A model generated the notes under the pieces. It saw nothing but the letters and a program-made list of their open reading frames with translations. It was not told the DNA's origin and searched no databases. Source: an uncultured Clostridium sp. (GTDB taxonomy: Bacteria; Bacillota; Clostridia; Lachnospirales; Lachnospiraceae). From it: a stretch of DNA of 64,000 bases. The stretch spans positions 62,001-126,000 of the forward strand of contig CANRZB010000002.1 in assembly GCA_947644195.1 (NCBI GenBank), in the 5' to 3' direction. Positions 18,353 through 27,199 of this stretch are shown here, piece by piece. The position numbers and the translations under genes are program-made. Position 1 is the first letter of the stretch. The number at the start of each line of letters is the position of its first letter.

Positions 18353-20173
18353 CTATTCTACGGTAACAACTTTTGCCAGATTTCTAGGTTTATCGACATC
18401 CAATCCTTTATCCATAGATACATAATACGCTAATAACTGCAAGACCACGACAGCCGGGAATGTCATAAAATCATCTGCCATAGCAGGCAATGTCAGTTCT
18501 GCAGCATATTCCGCATCCACCATATCAATTCCATCCTTGACGAACAGGATTACATCGGCGCCACGGGACTGCACTTCCCTGATATTAGACAATTCTTTAT
18601 CCTTGAGCCGCTCTTGGGTCACAACGGCAACTACCGGAGTATTTTCTGTAATTAATGCAATCGTACCATGCTTTAATTCCCCAGCTGCATACGCTTCTGT
18701 ATGAATATAGGAAATCTCTTTTAATTTCAACGCTCCCTCTAACAGAATAGAGTAATCGAGACCACGGCCTAACATAAATGCATCCTTGGCAGACAGCATC
18801 TGACGTGCGATCTTGTGGATATCATGTTTCTTTTTCAGAATCTCCTCCACTTTTGCTGGAATCTGCTCCAGATTCCGAATATATTCCTGCTCCGCTGCAT
18901 CATCAAACACACCGCGCACTTTTGCCATCCGTCCGATCAATAGCATTAATACTTCTACTTGTGTCGTATACGCTTTGGTACTTGCCACAGCAATCTCCGG
19001 GCCCGCCGCAGTATACATGACGTAATCACTCTCTCTGGCAATGGAAGATCCCTTGACGTTAATGACAGCAATGCTCTTAGCACCTTGACGTCTAGCATAT
19101 TTTAATGCCTCTAAGGTATCAATGGTTTCCCCGGACTGTGACATTGCCAGAACCAATGTCTTCTGTGTAATGACCGGATCAGAATACATAAATTCGGAGG
19201 CATATTCCACATTCATCTGCATATGCAGACGGGACTGTACGATGGATTTTCCAACCAAACCGGCGTGCATCGCTGTACCGCATGCCACCACACAAATATT
19301 TTCGCAGCCCTGCAGAATATCATCTGGTATTCCGTCAGCACTCAAATCTATATGTCCGTCTACAATGCGCTGCTCCATCGTTGCACGCAATGCCTGTGGC
19401 TGTTCCATAATTTCCTTTTCCATATAGAACGGATACTTTCCTTTTCCCCCCTGTGAGGTATCCCAATCAATCTTGAGGAATTTAATCTCCTGCTGTGCTC
19501 CCTTGAGATCAAAAATCTTAATCTCTTTTTTATGCAATTCTACAATCTGATATTCTGGTACTACCAGATATTCCTTCGCATGATTTCCCAGTGCAACAAT
19601 ATCAGAGGCCAACATGGTTCCGTTCTCTGTATAAGCTGCCACAATCGGACTGACATTTCGGATTGCATAGATCACATCCGGCTGGTCATCGAACATCACA
19701 ACCAACGCAAAAGTACCTTTTAGCAGTTTCACGGTCTCCCGCAGCGCTTCGTGAGGATCTCCATGATATAAGCGGTTGAGCACACCTGCTACTACTTCTG
19801 TATCCGTTTCGGAACGCAAATCCTTATATAACATGAAATGGTCTTTTAATTCTTCATAATTCTCAATAATTCCATTGTGAACCAGAACAACATTTCCCTG
19901 ACGATGTGGATGCGCATTGCTGTCACTCACGCCCCCATGGGTCGCCCAACGGGTATGACCAATTCCACACCGGGACTGCTTCTTATCCTTTTCACAAGTT
20001 TTTCTCAGATCATTGACCCTGCCTGCACATTTGCGCAACTTTGTTTTTCCGGTATCACTGTTGATCGTCGCCAGACCCGCACTGTCATATCCACGATATT
20101 CCAATAACTCCAATGCATCTAAGATTAAGTCCGTTACGGACTGATTACTGTTATATCCTACAATACCACACAT
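18353..20173 (-). CDS. glmS: Glutamine--fructose-6-phosphate aminotransferase (isomerizing)
   Basis: 606-residue GlmS, which makes glucosamine-6-phosphate from fructose-6-phosphate and glutamine, the first step toward UDP-GlcNAc and the wall. The start at 20171-20173 gives MCGIVGY, placing the catalytic Cys at position 2 so that it becomes the N-terminal nucleophile after Met removal; GGAGG precedes it. The class-II glutaminase domain contains GIGHTRWATHG, and two SIS domains carry AMSQSGETIDTLEAL and STKAYTTQVE. The C-terminus DKPRNLAKVVTVE is typical. No glmS ribozyme consensus was seen upstream, where a standard promoter lies (20241-20269). Confidence 0.98.
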   Translation of the reverse strand: MCGIVGYNSNQSVTDLILDALELLEYRGYDSAGLATINSDTGKTKLRKCAGRVNDLRKTCEKDKKQSRCGIGHTRWATHGGVSDSNAHPHRQGNVVLVHNGIIENYEELKDHFMLYKDLRSETDTEVVAGVLNRLYHGDPHEALRETVKLLKGTFALVVMFDDQPDVIYAIRNVSPIVAAYTENGTMLASDIVALGNHAKEYLVVPEYQIVELHKKEIKIFDLKGAQQEIKFLKIDWDTSQGGKGKYPFYMEKEIMEQPQALRATMEQRIVDGHIDLSADGIPDDILQGCENICVVACGTAMHAGLVGKSIVQSRLHMQMNVEYASEFMYSDPVITQKTLVLAMSQSGETIDTLEALKYARRQGAKSIAVINVKGSSIARESDYVMYTAAGPEIAVASTKAYTTQVEVLMLLIGRMAKVRGVFDDAAEQEYIRNLEQIPAKVEEILKKKHDIHKIARQMLSAKDAFMLGRGLDYSILLEGALKLKEISYIHTEAYAAGELKHGTIALITENTPVVAVVTQERLKDKELSNIREVQSRGADVILFVKDGIDMVDAEYAAELTLPAMADDFMTFPAVVVLQLLAYYVSMDKGLDVDKPRNLAKVVTVE

Positions 20174-20240
20174 GAATTCTGCCTCCATTCTATTTTGCAT
20201 CTATACTAACTGCTCAATTCGCATTTGAATCTAATTATAA

Positions 20241-20269
20241 ATACTACTGATAAAACGATTTGATGTCAA
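20241..20269 (-). promoter_or_regulatory. glmS promoter
   Basis: A consensus TTGACA (20264-20269) is followed after 17 bases by TAGTAT (20241-20246) on the minus strand, about 70 bases before the glmS start. Confidence 0.75.
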
Positions 20270-20328
20270 GAAAATTTGATCCGGGCAACAAGTAAATGCT
20301 GTTGCACTGAAAATTCAATGATTTGGAA

Positions 20329-20357
20329 TTGACCAATTCGAACTCTTCCTGTATGCT
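20329..20357 (+). promoter_or_regulatory. Probable promoter of the DUF1292 gene
   Basis: TTGACC (20329-20334) and TATGCT (20352-20357) are 17 bases apart, giving a leader of about 110 bases. Confidence 0.5.
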
Positions 20358-20474
20358 GTCTTTAATACATGCAACACCATTAATACAGGACATTGGATTT
20401 CTGACTACAAAAACAATCCAACGCGTTCCAACCTAGCAGTTTGCTTGAAAATGAAACAGAGAGGGAAAAACAAT

Positions 20475-20783
20475 ATGGATAATAATAACAACTATGAATT
20501 CCAGGAAACTATGGTAACTCTTACTGACGAAGACGGTTCTGACCGCAATTTCTACGTAGATGAAATATATGAAACCGGGGGACAGTTATACGCTGCCCTG
20601 ATTCCCGGAGATATGGACAATGTTACGGAATATTATGTCTTCCGTGTCAAAGATCTGGGAAATGATGACTTTGAACTGGAAGACATTGATAATGAAGAAG
20701 AATATGATGCTGCGGCAGATGCCTATGAAGAAAAATTGGATGTGAGAGCATGGAACCAGACTTATGGCAAAGCAGAAGAATAA
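20475..20783 (+). CDS. DUF1292 domain protein
   Basis: Acidic cytoplasmic protein of about 102 residues from the ATG at 20475, preceded by GAGGG. The core (VTLTDEDGSDRNFYVDEIYE ... YYVFRVKDLGNDDFELEDID) matches the DUF1292 family, common in Firmicutes and of unknown function. The more upstream in-frame ATG (20445) would add ten residues without a good ribosome site. The gene converges on the DJ-1 family gene with 21 bases between stops. Confidence 0.85.
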   Translation: MDNNNNYEFQETMVTLTDEDGSDRNFYVDEIYETGGQLYAALIPGDMDNVTEYYVFRVKDLGNDDFELEDIDNEEEYDAAADAYEEKLDVRAWNQTYGKAEE

Positions 20784-20804
20784 TCGGCAGTTCCATTTGA
20801 TACA

Positions 20805-21356
20805 TCATTGATATATAATAGCGGTTTTGACCTGATCAGCGGTCTCTCGGTCTTTTAATGCAGTAATGATTTCTCCTGCAAACTCAATACAAGTTCCCAT
20901 CCCACGGCTGGTAATCACGTGCCCATCCCGAACCACTGGCTGCTCCAGATATTCTCCGCAGGTTATTTTATCAGCAAAGCTCGGATAACAGGTTGCTTTG
21001 CGACCATCCAGGATCCCCAACTGACCTAACACGGTAGGCGCTGCACATACCGCCGCTACCCATTTGTCATCATCGGCTGCAAACACCTGCAGTTGTCGGC
21101 AAAGAGGCTCGAAAGCACCCAGATTCGTAGTCCCCGGCATACCGCCAGGTAGAACTAGCATTTGTGCCTCTGCGAAGTCTATCTCCGAGAATAATTTATC
21201 TGCTGTTACCGTTACATTATGGGAACTGGTTACTTCTTTCTGATCGGTAATGGATACCATGTCAATCTCTATTTTTGCCCTGCGTACCATATCAACAACG
21301 GTCAACATCTCTACTTCCTCATATCCTGGTGCCAAAAAAATATATGCCTGTGCCAT
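20805..21356 (-). CDS. DJ-1/PfpI family protein
   Basis: 183 residues of the DJ-1/ThiJ/PfpI class-I glutamine-amidotransferase-like fold, complete in length. The conserved nucleophile elbow AVCAAPTVLG holds the reactive Cys; LVLPGGMPGTTNL and Glu in APGYEEVE complete the family signature. Such proteins act in oxidative or carbonyl stress, or as deglycase-like or chaperone-like enzymes; the precise activity is unknown. AGGAGG precedes the ATG. It sits directly after the terminator of tRNA-Thr. Confidence 0.9.
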   Translation of the reverse strand: MAQAYIFLAPGYEEVEMLTVVDMVRRAKIEIDMVSITDQKEVTSSHNVTVTADKLFSEIDFAEAQMLVLPGGMPGTTNLGAFEPLCRQLQVFAADDDKWVAAVCAAPTVLGQLGILDGRKATCYPSFADKITCGEYLEQPVVRDGHVITSRGMGTCIEFAGEIITALKDRETADQVKTAIIYQ

Positions 21357-21384
21357 AACAAATCCTCCTATATTTTTCTATATA

Positions 21385-21410
21385 GCAAAAAAGAACCACT
21401 TGGTCCTTTT
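21385..21410 (-). terminator. Terminator of tRNA-Thr
   Basis: On the minus strand AAGGACC pairs with GGTTCTT and is followed by a T-run, a few bases after the tRNA 3' end. Confidence 0.75.
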
Positions 21411-21416
21411 CTCAAA

Positions 21417-21489
21417 AGCTGATAACGGGAATCGAACCCGTGACCTCCGCCTTACCAAGGCGACGCTCTACCGACTGAGCCATATCAGC
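21417..21489 (-). tRNA. tRNA-Thr (anticodon GGT)
   Basis: On the minus strand the acceptor stem GCTGATA pairs with TATCAGC. The anticodon loop TTGGTAA sits on a five-pair stem, and the T arm contains GGTTCGATTCC. CCA is not encoded. A promoter lies at 21504-21532. Confidence 0.95.
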
Positions 21490-21503
21490 ACTCAACAAAA
21501 GCT

Positions 21504-21532
21504 ATTGTACTATAGTTGTCCTAAAATTGCAA
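21504..21532 (-). promoter_or_regulatory. tRNA-Thr promoter
   Basis: TTGCAA (21527-21532) and TACAAT (21504-21509) are 17 bases apart on the minus strand, about 15 bases before the tRNA. Confidence 0.75.
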
Positions 21533-21541
21533 GCAAATTTT

Positions 21542-22162
21542 TTATGTGATCAATTGCTGCAATTTATGCTTAATTCTCTGTAAGGCATTATCAATCGCCT
21601 TAGGTGTTTTCCCCATTTTCGCAGCAATTTCCTGATAGGGAATTCCCAAAAGATACAAGTCCAATACCTTACGTTCCAAATCACTGAGCCGGCTGTTTAA
21701 TCTTCTCTGCATATTGTTGGCATTTTCCTGGTCAATAATGATCTCCTCTGGATTTTGCCTGGCAGCTTCCAAAGACTGGTCTACAAGAAAAGCATGGTCC
21801 GACTCCTGGCCATCCGGACCTGTCTGGGAGTAAATGGAGATATAGGAATTGAGCGGAATATTTTTCTGTCGATTCGACTTCTTAATCGCAGAGTACATTT
21901 GACGGTTAATACATTGTGTAGCAAAAGTCTCAAAAGAAGCACCCGATGTATGATCATATCCATTGACCGCTTTAAATAAGCCAATCATCCCCTCCTGAAT
22001 CAGATCGTCTTTATCTCCATCAATCAGAAATAACGGCCGGGACAACACGCGAACCAGACCTTTATAACGCTCAAGCATATTTGCCATTGCCTCATCCGCC
22101 CCCTGCTGTGCCAGTGTGATTATTTGATTTTCATCCATCCGCTCAAACTCATACTTTTTCAT
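21542..22162 (-). CDS. sigH: RNA polymerase sigma factor SigH (Spo0H type)
   Basis: 206-residue sigma-70 family protein. Region 2 contains DDLIQEGMIGLFKAVNGYD and the DNA-melting segment SFETFATQCINRQMYSAIK; region 4 contains the helix-turn-helix GIPYQEIAAKMGKTPKAIDNALQRIK. In Bacilli and Clostridia SigH directs early sporulation and transition-phase genes. The start at 22160-22162 is chosen because AGGAGGAG precedes it. It overlaps no gene, and rlmB ends 10 bases upstream, matching the conserved mrnC-rlmB-sigH order. Confidence 0.93.
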   Translation of the reverse strand: MKKYEFERMDENQIITLAQQGADEAMANMLERYKGLVRVLSRPLFLIDGDKDDLIQEGMIGLFKAVNGYDHTSGASFETFATQCINRQMYSAIKKSNRQKNIPLNSYISIYSQTGPDGQESDHAFLVDQSLEAARQNPEEIIIDQENANNMQRRLNSRLSDLERKVLDLYLLGIPYQEIAAKMGKTPKAIDNALQRIKHKLQQLIT

Positions 22163-22172
22163 AAAGCTCCTC

Positions 22173-22922
22173 CTACCTGGCTTTTGCAATACGCTGACGT
22201 ACAATCTCATAGGAAAGAACGCCCATTGCCACAGAGGCATTTAAGGAATCAATATTACCATACATGGGAATAGAAGCAATGAAATCACAGTTCTCTTTAA
22301 CCAGACGGCTCACACCGCTTCCTTCGTTTCCGATTACTACTCCCATCGGCCCTGTCAGATCGAGCTGATACATGGATTCTGCGCCCATATCGCCGCAGAC
22401 AAACCACATCCCCTTTTTTTTCAATTCTTCCATGGTTTTTACCAGATTAGTCACTTTTGCTACGGGTGTATAATTTAGTGCTCCCGCAGATGCTTTCGCA
22501 ACCGTTGCAGTTAAACCGACAGCCCGACGTTTGGGAATAATCACACCGTGAGCTCCCGCCTGGTTTGCGGTTCGGATAATAGATCCAAGATTATGTGGAT
22601 CCTCAATATTATCTAGTAAAATTAAAAACGGAGGTTCCCCCTGATCGGATGCCGTCTGCAGCATTTCTTCCACCGTACCATATTCATAAGCGGCCGCATA
22701 AGCAATGACCCCCTGGTGTTTTCCAGTTTCAGAAATTTGATCCAGACGCTCTTTCGACACATACTGAATGATCGTATCCTGCTTTTTGGCTTCCCGCAAA
22801 ACGGTCTGTATCGGTCCATCCTTGCATCCATCCAGAAGAAAAAGCTTGTCTATCGTTTTGCCGGACCGAAATGCTTCGATCACAGCATTTCTCCCCTCCA
22901 TCGTTAATTCTTCATATCTCAT
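22173..22922 (-). CDS. rlmB: 23S rRNA (guanosine-2'-O-)-methyltransferase, SpoU/TrmH family
   Basis: 249-residue SPOUT methyltransferase that 2'-O-methylates a guanosine of 23S rRNA. The N-terminal substrate-binding domain (EGRNAVIEAFRSGKTIDKL) is followed by the knotted domain with the three SpoU motifs: LDNIEDPHNLGSIIRTANQ, VVIGNEGSGVS and IPMYGNIDSLNASVAMGVLSYE. It lies 2 bases downstream of mrnC, so the pair is translationally close. Length and motifs are complete. Confidence 0.95.
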   Translation of the reverse strand: MRYEELTMEGRNAVIEAFRSGKTIDKLFLLDGCKDGPIQTVLREAKKQDTIIQYVSKERLDQISETGKHQGVIAYAAAYEYGTVEEMLQTASDQGEPPFLILLDNIEDPHNLGSIIRTANQAGAHGVIIPKRRAVGLTATVAKASAGALNYTPVAKVTNLVKTMEELKKKGMWFVCGDMGAESMYQLDLTGPMGVVIGNEGSGVSRLVKENCDFIASIPMYGNIDSLNASVAMGVLSYEIVRQRIAKAR

Positions 22923-22924
22923 AG

Positions 22925-23386
22925 TTATCTCCCTTGCCGTTGCTTGTACTTATGGGGCATCTGACCAGTTTCCTGCAGCCCTTGTTTGACTAACGCCATT
23001 GCCCTGTCCATCCGATGGCTCAGATAAAGATACCCGATCAGTGCCTCTAACCCTGTTGCCACACGGTAATCTACAATAGATGCATTTTTTGCAGAAGTTG
23101 CAGATTTGGCATTTCGTCCATGTTTATACACAGCCATTTCCTGCTCGTCCAATTCCTGTTCTATCGCATGCATCAGTTTTGCCTGCGATTCTGCCTTCAC
23201 GATCCCACTGGTGGTACGGTGAAATTCCCGGACTTTCCCACCTCCCAGATCAAGCACAATCGTTCGGATCATCAGGTCGTAGACACCGTCACCGATATAT
23301 GCCAATGCTAAGGAAGAATACTGTTCCGGCTGTAATGACGTTCTTCCAAAGGTTTCCTGTATCTGACTAAAAAAATCCTGATCCAC
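22925..23386 (-). CDS. mrnC: Mini-ribonuclease 3
   Basis: 153-residue RNase III-like nuclease lacking the dsRNA-binding domain; it trims the ends of 23S rRNA precursor. The catalytic segment LALAYIGDGVYDLMIRT contains the conserved Asp, and TGLEALIGYLYLSHRMDR carries the second acidic motif. In many Firmicutes it follows cysS; here cysS is absent and tRNA-Cys lies upstream instead. AGGAG lies six bases before the ATG. Confidence 0.93.
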   Translation of the reverse strand: MDQDFFSQIQETFGRTSLQPEQYSSLALAYIGDGVYDLMIRTIVLDLGGGKVREFHRTTSGIVKAESQAKLMHAIEQELDEQEMAVYKHGRNAKSATSAKNASIVDYRVATGLEALIGYLYLSHRMDRAMALVKQGLQETGQMPHKYKQRQGR

Positions 23387-23434
23387 TCTTTTTCTCCTAT
23401 TTCATTTGTATCTGCCCAAAGATATTCCATATGC

Positions 23435-23470
23435 AAAAATAACCTTCGTAAGGTACGAAGGTTATTTTCC
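23435..23470. terminator. Terminator of the tRNA-Glu/tRNA-Cys unit
   Basis: A near-perfect 15-pair stem (AAAATAACCTTCGTA with TACGAAGGTTATTTT) with a 3-base loop is flanked by A and T runs. It lies between tRNA-Cys and mrnC. Confidence 0.85.
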
Positions 23471-23479
23471 ATCCACATA

Positions 23480-23550
23480 AGGCGACTACCGGATTTGAAC
23501 CGATGCTCAGGGAGTTGCAGTCCCGTGCCTTACCACTTGGCTAAGTCGCC
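23480..23550 (-). tRNA. tRNA-Cys (anticodon GCA)
   Basis: On the minus strand GGCGACT pairs with AGTCGCC and the discriminator base is U, as usual for tRNA-Cys. The anticodon loop is CTGCAAC. The D-arm AGCCAAGTGGTAAGGC and T-arm GGTTCAAATCC are normal. Confidence 0.95.
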
Positions 23551-23555
23551 ACAAA

Positions 23556-23627
23556 TGACTCCAACGGGATTTGAACCCGTGTTACCGCCGTGAAAGGGCG
23601 ATGTCTTAACCGCTTGACCATGGAGCC
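23556..23627 (-). tRNA. tRNA-Glu (anticodon TTC)
   Basis: On the minus strand the acceptor stem GGCTCCA pairs with TGGAGTC (one G-U), the anticodon loop is CTTTCAC, and the T arm contains GGTTCAAATCC. It is transcribed five bases ahead of tRNA-Cys from the promoter at 23682-23710. Confidence 0.95.
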
Positions 23628-23681
23628 ATAATCTTAGTGAGAATCAATAAGTACTCTCTCATCATTCACACGACAAGACAT

Positions 23682-23710
23682 ATACTAACACAGATATTTC
23701 CGTATTGCAA
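23682..23710 (-). promoter_or_regulatory. Promoter of the tRNA-Glu/tRNA-Cys unit
   Basis: TTGCAA (23705-23710) and TAGTAT (23682-23687) lie 17 bases apart with a TG-extended -10. Confidence 0.75.
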
Positions 23711-23741
23711 GCCTTTTTTTCATTTTTTACAGGATTTTTTG

Positions 23742-24324
23742 TTACAGGATATCCTTACCTTGCATTATCTTTAATCCAATACAAAAACACAGAACAAATA
23801 CAAATAACAAAATCATGATACTGACTCCGCTTGATAGTCCCGGCTGCATAATCTCATCCATACGAAATGGCATGCCTAGATTCCCCAGCAAGAAGTAGTT
23901 TCTGTGATAGGTAGAAATTATTAATAGGGAAAAACAAAGTGAAAAAGAAAGCAACGGATGCAATTTTAACATGAGTACCATCTGCAGCATCCCAAGCGCA
24001 GATGCCAAAAGAACCGGCTGCAATAATACGAGAATAAACAGCTTGCCCATTCCACAATCAAGAAAACCATTTCTGCCAAACTGTTCCATCACATACCAGC
24101 TGGGAGTGATGCGAATCGGAATTTTGAACAATAGGGAAATGATTACTACAGATAATAGTATTGCCCTCCGATCCCTTAATATTAACATCCCGTTTTAATA
24201 AAGAAATCCGGTTGTTGAGCTCCAGACATGACACCGCTGCAATTAAAATACCACATATATAATATGCGTATTTTTTTAGAATTCCATATTTGATATCATA
24301 TCGCAGAATTTTCAGCGTTTTCAT
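23742..24324 (-). pseudogene. ABC-2 type permease, frameshifted
   Basis: Two overlapping frames together give one membrane protein. The first begins at ATG 24322-24324 (behind AGGGGAG) with MKTLKILRYDIKYGILKKYA and a membrane segment. Near 24180-24215 the sensible sequence moves to the +1 frame (DRRAILLSVVII), which then runs through three or four hydrophobic segments to the stop at 23742. The C-terminal part (NYFLLGNLGMPFR) resembles ABC-2 permeases. A single indel would join the halves, so this is a recent pseudogene or a sequencing error; programmed frameshifting is not supported by a slippery motif. It is the last gene of the transporter operon and overlaps the ATPase stop. Confidence 0.6.
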
Positions 24325-24979
24325 TTCTGATTCTCCCCTCTGACATCTCAAAGATCTCATCTGATAGTAATTCCAACTCTTCTTTCGCATGGCATGATAC
24401 AATAATTAAGCGTTGCTGGTCCCTCAAAGAAAGTATCAGATCACATATTTCCTCCACTCCGGTTCCATCAATGGCATTAATAGGCTCATCCAATAATATG
24501 ATCTCAGGTTGTCCCATAATGGCGGAAGCGATTCCCAGTCTCTGTTTCATGCCCAGGGAATACTTGCCGTATTTTTTGTTCCCCTCTTTTGACAATCCTA
24601 CTTTTTGCAATATTTCACGTATTTCCTCATCGGATAGATCCAGATTCAAACTCGCCAACAGTTTCAGATTTTGGAATCCGGTATACTCGTCCAAAAAAGC
24701 AGGATTCTCCAACAGAACACCAATACTTTCTGGAATCGACAAGTCTTTATGCATTTTCTTGCCATGAATCCAGATTTCTCCCGATGTCGGCAAAATCAGG
24801 CCTGCCATCAAACGCATCAGCATCGTCTTGCCCGATCCATTCTTTCCACGAAACCCGTAAACTTTCCCTCCATACAGATCTAAATTAATATCCGTTAATA
24901 TTTGATTTCCTTTAATTGTTTTCGATATATGACGCAATGAAATTATTGGGTCATCCAATCTATTTTTCTCGTTCTCCAT
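24296..24979 (-). CDS. ABC transporter ATP-binding protein
   Basis: 227-residue ATPase with Walker A GKNGSGKTMLM, Q-loop region SIGVLLENPAFLDEYTG, signature LGMKQRLGIASA, Walker B IILLDEPINAID and H-loop VSCH. It is complete and lacks a fused membrane domain. The ATG at 24977-24979, behind GGAGG, overlaps the end of the upstream permease by 37 bases. It powers export with the permeases on either side. The substrate is unknown; LytTR-controlled ABC-2 systems often handle peptides, which is only a guess here. Confidence 0.92.
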   Translation of the reverse strand: MENEKNRLDDPIISLRHISKTIKGNQILTDINLDLYGGKVYGFRGKNGSGKTMLMRLMAGLILPTSGEIWIHGKKMHKDLSIPESIGVLLENPAFLDEYTGFQNLKLLASLNLDLSDEEIREILQKVGLSKEGNKKYGKYSLGMKQRLGIASAIMGQPEIILLDEPINAIDGTGVEEICDLILSLRDQQRLIIVSCHAKEELELLSDEIFEMSEGRIRNENAENSAI

Positions 24980-25797
24980 ATCCAAAAACCTCCGAGTAAA
25001 AGATATAATGCTCCCAGAAATACCACAAGATTCCATGGGGATGCATAATGTAACTCCCCGCCATACCTGGACGGATCTACAATCACTTTCAATGACCACT
25101 TCGACAGTTCTATTTTCGTCAAAATAGCATCCTGTAAAGTATATAAAATATACGGAATGAACAGGACAAGCAAAATATTGTTTACAAACTCAGCAAACAC
25201 AACCGCAGTCAAGGAAAGTAACCCTCCAACCATAAATAGGATGCCCGCATAAATCAAAACATAGAGAAAAGGATGTGTAAAATATAAATTAGAAAAAATG
25301 GTAGCTTCTCCAATCAAATGGTCCCAAACCAAAGCATTGGGATAATATGCCGGATAAAGCAGGGAAGTGACCAAAAAACTAACCACATACGGCAATGCCC
25401 CGGCCAAACCACCCGTCAAAATTACTGCAACTGCCTTTGCCTTTAAATACGGTTTCTTCCCCTTTCGGGAGATGATGTATTTGGCATACCCTTTCCTCGT
25501 ATCTTCAAAAAAACTGGCTCCAAAAGGCAGGGCAGCCAAAATCGGCAACAGTGAAAAATAAATTTCTCCCCAAAAGGTGTAGCTTTCTCCCCCAATAAAA
25601 CTCTCAAACAGCCTGCTCGGCAAGACTCCCATTAAATAGCTTCCATCCTCCAGAAGATACTCCTTCATTTCTGTTACATTGCTTTGATCAATGAAACGAA
25701 AGGCAAATGCCTGCCCAATTACCAGAATCATAGCCAGCACGAAAGAAATCTTAAACAATCTCCCGTGAAATGCTCTTTTTAATTCAAATAATAGCAT
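24943..25797 (-). CDS. ABC-2 type transporter permease
   Basis: 284 residues with about six hydrophobic segments (near 15-35, 80-100, 120-145, 180-205, 212-235, 258-276). The cytoplasmic loop SFFEDTRKGYAKYIISRKGKKPYLKAK after the second segment is characteristic of ABC-2 permeases of this type. It overlaps the downstream ATPase start, so translation is coupled. No substrate can be inferred. Confidence 0.82.
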   Translation of the reverse strand: MLLFELKRAFHGRLFKISFVLAMILVIGQAFAFRFIDQSNVTEMKEYLLEDGSYLMGVLPSRLFESFIGGESYTFWGEIYFSLLPILAALPFGASFFEDTRKGYAKYIISRKGKKPYLKAKAVAVILTGGLAGALPYVVSFLVTSLLYPAYYPNALVWDHLIGEATIFSNLYFTHPFLYVLIYAGILFMVGGLLSLTAVVFAEFVNNILLVLFIPYILYTLQDAILTKIELSKWSLKVIVDPSRYGGELHYASPWNLVVFLGALYLLLGGFWIWRTRKIDWMTQ

Positions 25798-25815
25798 ATT
25801 TCTTCCAACCCCTCT

Positions 25816-27117
25816 TTACTGCACGCGGAGATAAACACCATAGCCGCCTTTACCTGCATCCAGATTAAAGTCCTCACTCCCTATATCTTCATTGTTCGAT
25901 ATATACAGCGGCATCTCTTCTATATTTACAGTGTTTTTGATACTTCTCGTGTACCCCAGCATAATCGCCTGATCCTCTCCCGGTCCTATTGTACCCTTAT
26001 AATAATCTTTTTCGCCGTCTTCTTCCTTATCCTTTTCTTCTGGCTGCGAGCTTTCCAATGCTGCAGTATATTCTGCCGTGATTGGCCCTTCCAGGGAATG
26101 ATCGCTGTTTAATAACCCAAAAGCATTATAAAGGCTCTGGCTGGTATTCGTATAATTATGTATCTTAAGCTTAACAAATACCGCATAATTGGTATAACCG
26201 GAATCATAATAGTCTTTCGGCAAAGCATGAGTTAAGGCCGCCCCTCCTTCCGCAACTGTTTGAAAGGATCCATCTTCATGAATAAAAGACTCTTTATAAT
26301 AAGACAGCCACGCATCTGGATCATATTCGGTCAACTCTTTCAGATTCTTTACGATCTGAACAGATTCCACCTGCATGCCTACTCCATTTTGAACAATTTC
26401 GCCGCCCAGATCCAAAATCGTCCCTGCCTCATTATCTTCTGGTATTTTTTCTGGTTTTCCTGATTTTTCCGTGACCTTTTGACTTTTATATGGATCAAAA
26501 GCACCGGTACTACGTACGGCAGCGTCTGTTTTTAATGCAAACGCTTTTATATCCGGGAATCCGGATACCGGTATTACCAGGCCTAACTGATTGATTTTAT
26601 CTAAAGATAACTCACGGATCGATACACCCATGAGATCATAGCACAGCAACACCGATATTGTTTCCCCAGATTGCAAGGAATAACTGATATCACCATTATT
26701 TAAGGTCTGCGTCATGTCCGGGTCAACCCCCTGCTTTACCGTCTGGTTTCGACAAGTCAGATAATAATCGGTATAAAAAACCTCTCGCAGATCATTGGAG
26801 AAATTCGTGATTTCCAAGGATGCTGATACAACATACTTCAAAGAGCGAAATGCCTCTTCCATCCCCATTTTGGCATATATATTTGAGTCAATGGTATAGA
26901 ACGATTCCACCTCTGGATATTGTTCCACAAAGGCAGGCATCTCATATAGCACGGTATCCTTTAATGAAATACGAAGGCCGTTGGACTCCACTGGATCCTT
27001 TCCTGAAACCACCTTCATTCTACTGTAATCTACATTCCGATTCAGCACCGCCCATCTGCCAATCATGCCCAGAGCTATAGAAACAAGAATCAAACAAAAA
27101 AATAATTTACGTTTCAT
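25816..27117 (-). CDS. Membrane-anchored extracellular protein of unknown function (first gene of ABC operon)
   Basis: 433 residues: an N-terminal signal or anchor segment (MKRKLFFCLILVSIALGMIG) followed by two similar beta-rich extracellular halves (about 60-190 and 230-430), each resembling DUF4352/DUF5027-type domains with patterns such as ASLEITNFSNDLREVF and VFVKLKIHNYTNTSQSL. A Lys/Glu linker separates them. It ends 18 bases before the permease, so it is probably an accessory or sensor subunit of the transporter. The family was not recognised with certainty. Confidence 0.6.
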   Translation of the reverse strand: MKRKLFFCLILVSIALGMIGRWAVLNRNVDYSRMKVVSGKDPVESNGLRISLKDTVLYEMPAFVEQYPEVESFYTIDSNIYAKMGMEEAFRSLKYVVSASLEITNFSNDLREVFYTDYYLTCRNQTVKQGVDPDMTQTLNNGDISYSLQSGETISVLLCYDLMGVSIRELSLDKINQLGLVIPVSGFPDIKAFALKTDAAVRSTGAFDPYKSQKVTEKSGKPEKIPEDNEAGTILDLGGEIVQNGVGMQVESVQIVKNLKELTEYDPDAWLSYYKESFIHEDGSFQTVAEGGAALTHALPKDYYDSGYTNYAVFVKLKIHNYTNTSQSLYNAFGLLNSDHSLEGPITAEYTAALESSQPEEKDKEEDGEKDYYKGTIGPGEDQAIMLGYTRSIKNTVNIEEMPLYISNNEDIGSEDFNLDAGKGGYGVYLRVQ

Positions 27118-27199
27118 CCATGGATTCTCCTATTCCAGTAAATGTTTCAAATGTTTGGTCAATACTTCTTTATTTTCCTTTCTTTTGCCAAAACAGGAA

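Noticed and set aside
20174..20440. glmS ribozyme upstream of glmS
   Set aside because: The conserved ribozyme core was not found, and a normal promoter lies close to the gene.
24058..24402. Separate short gene with start at 24402
   Set aside because: Its N-terminal part overlaps the ATPase gene in another frame; only the part from 24324 has a ribosome site and makes sense as a permease start.
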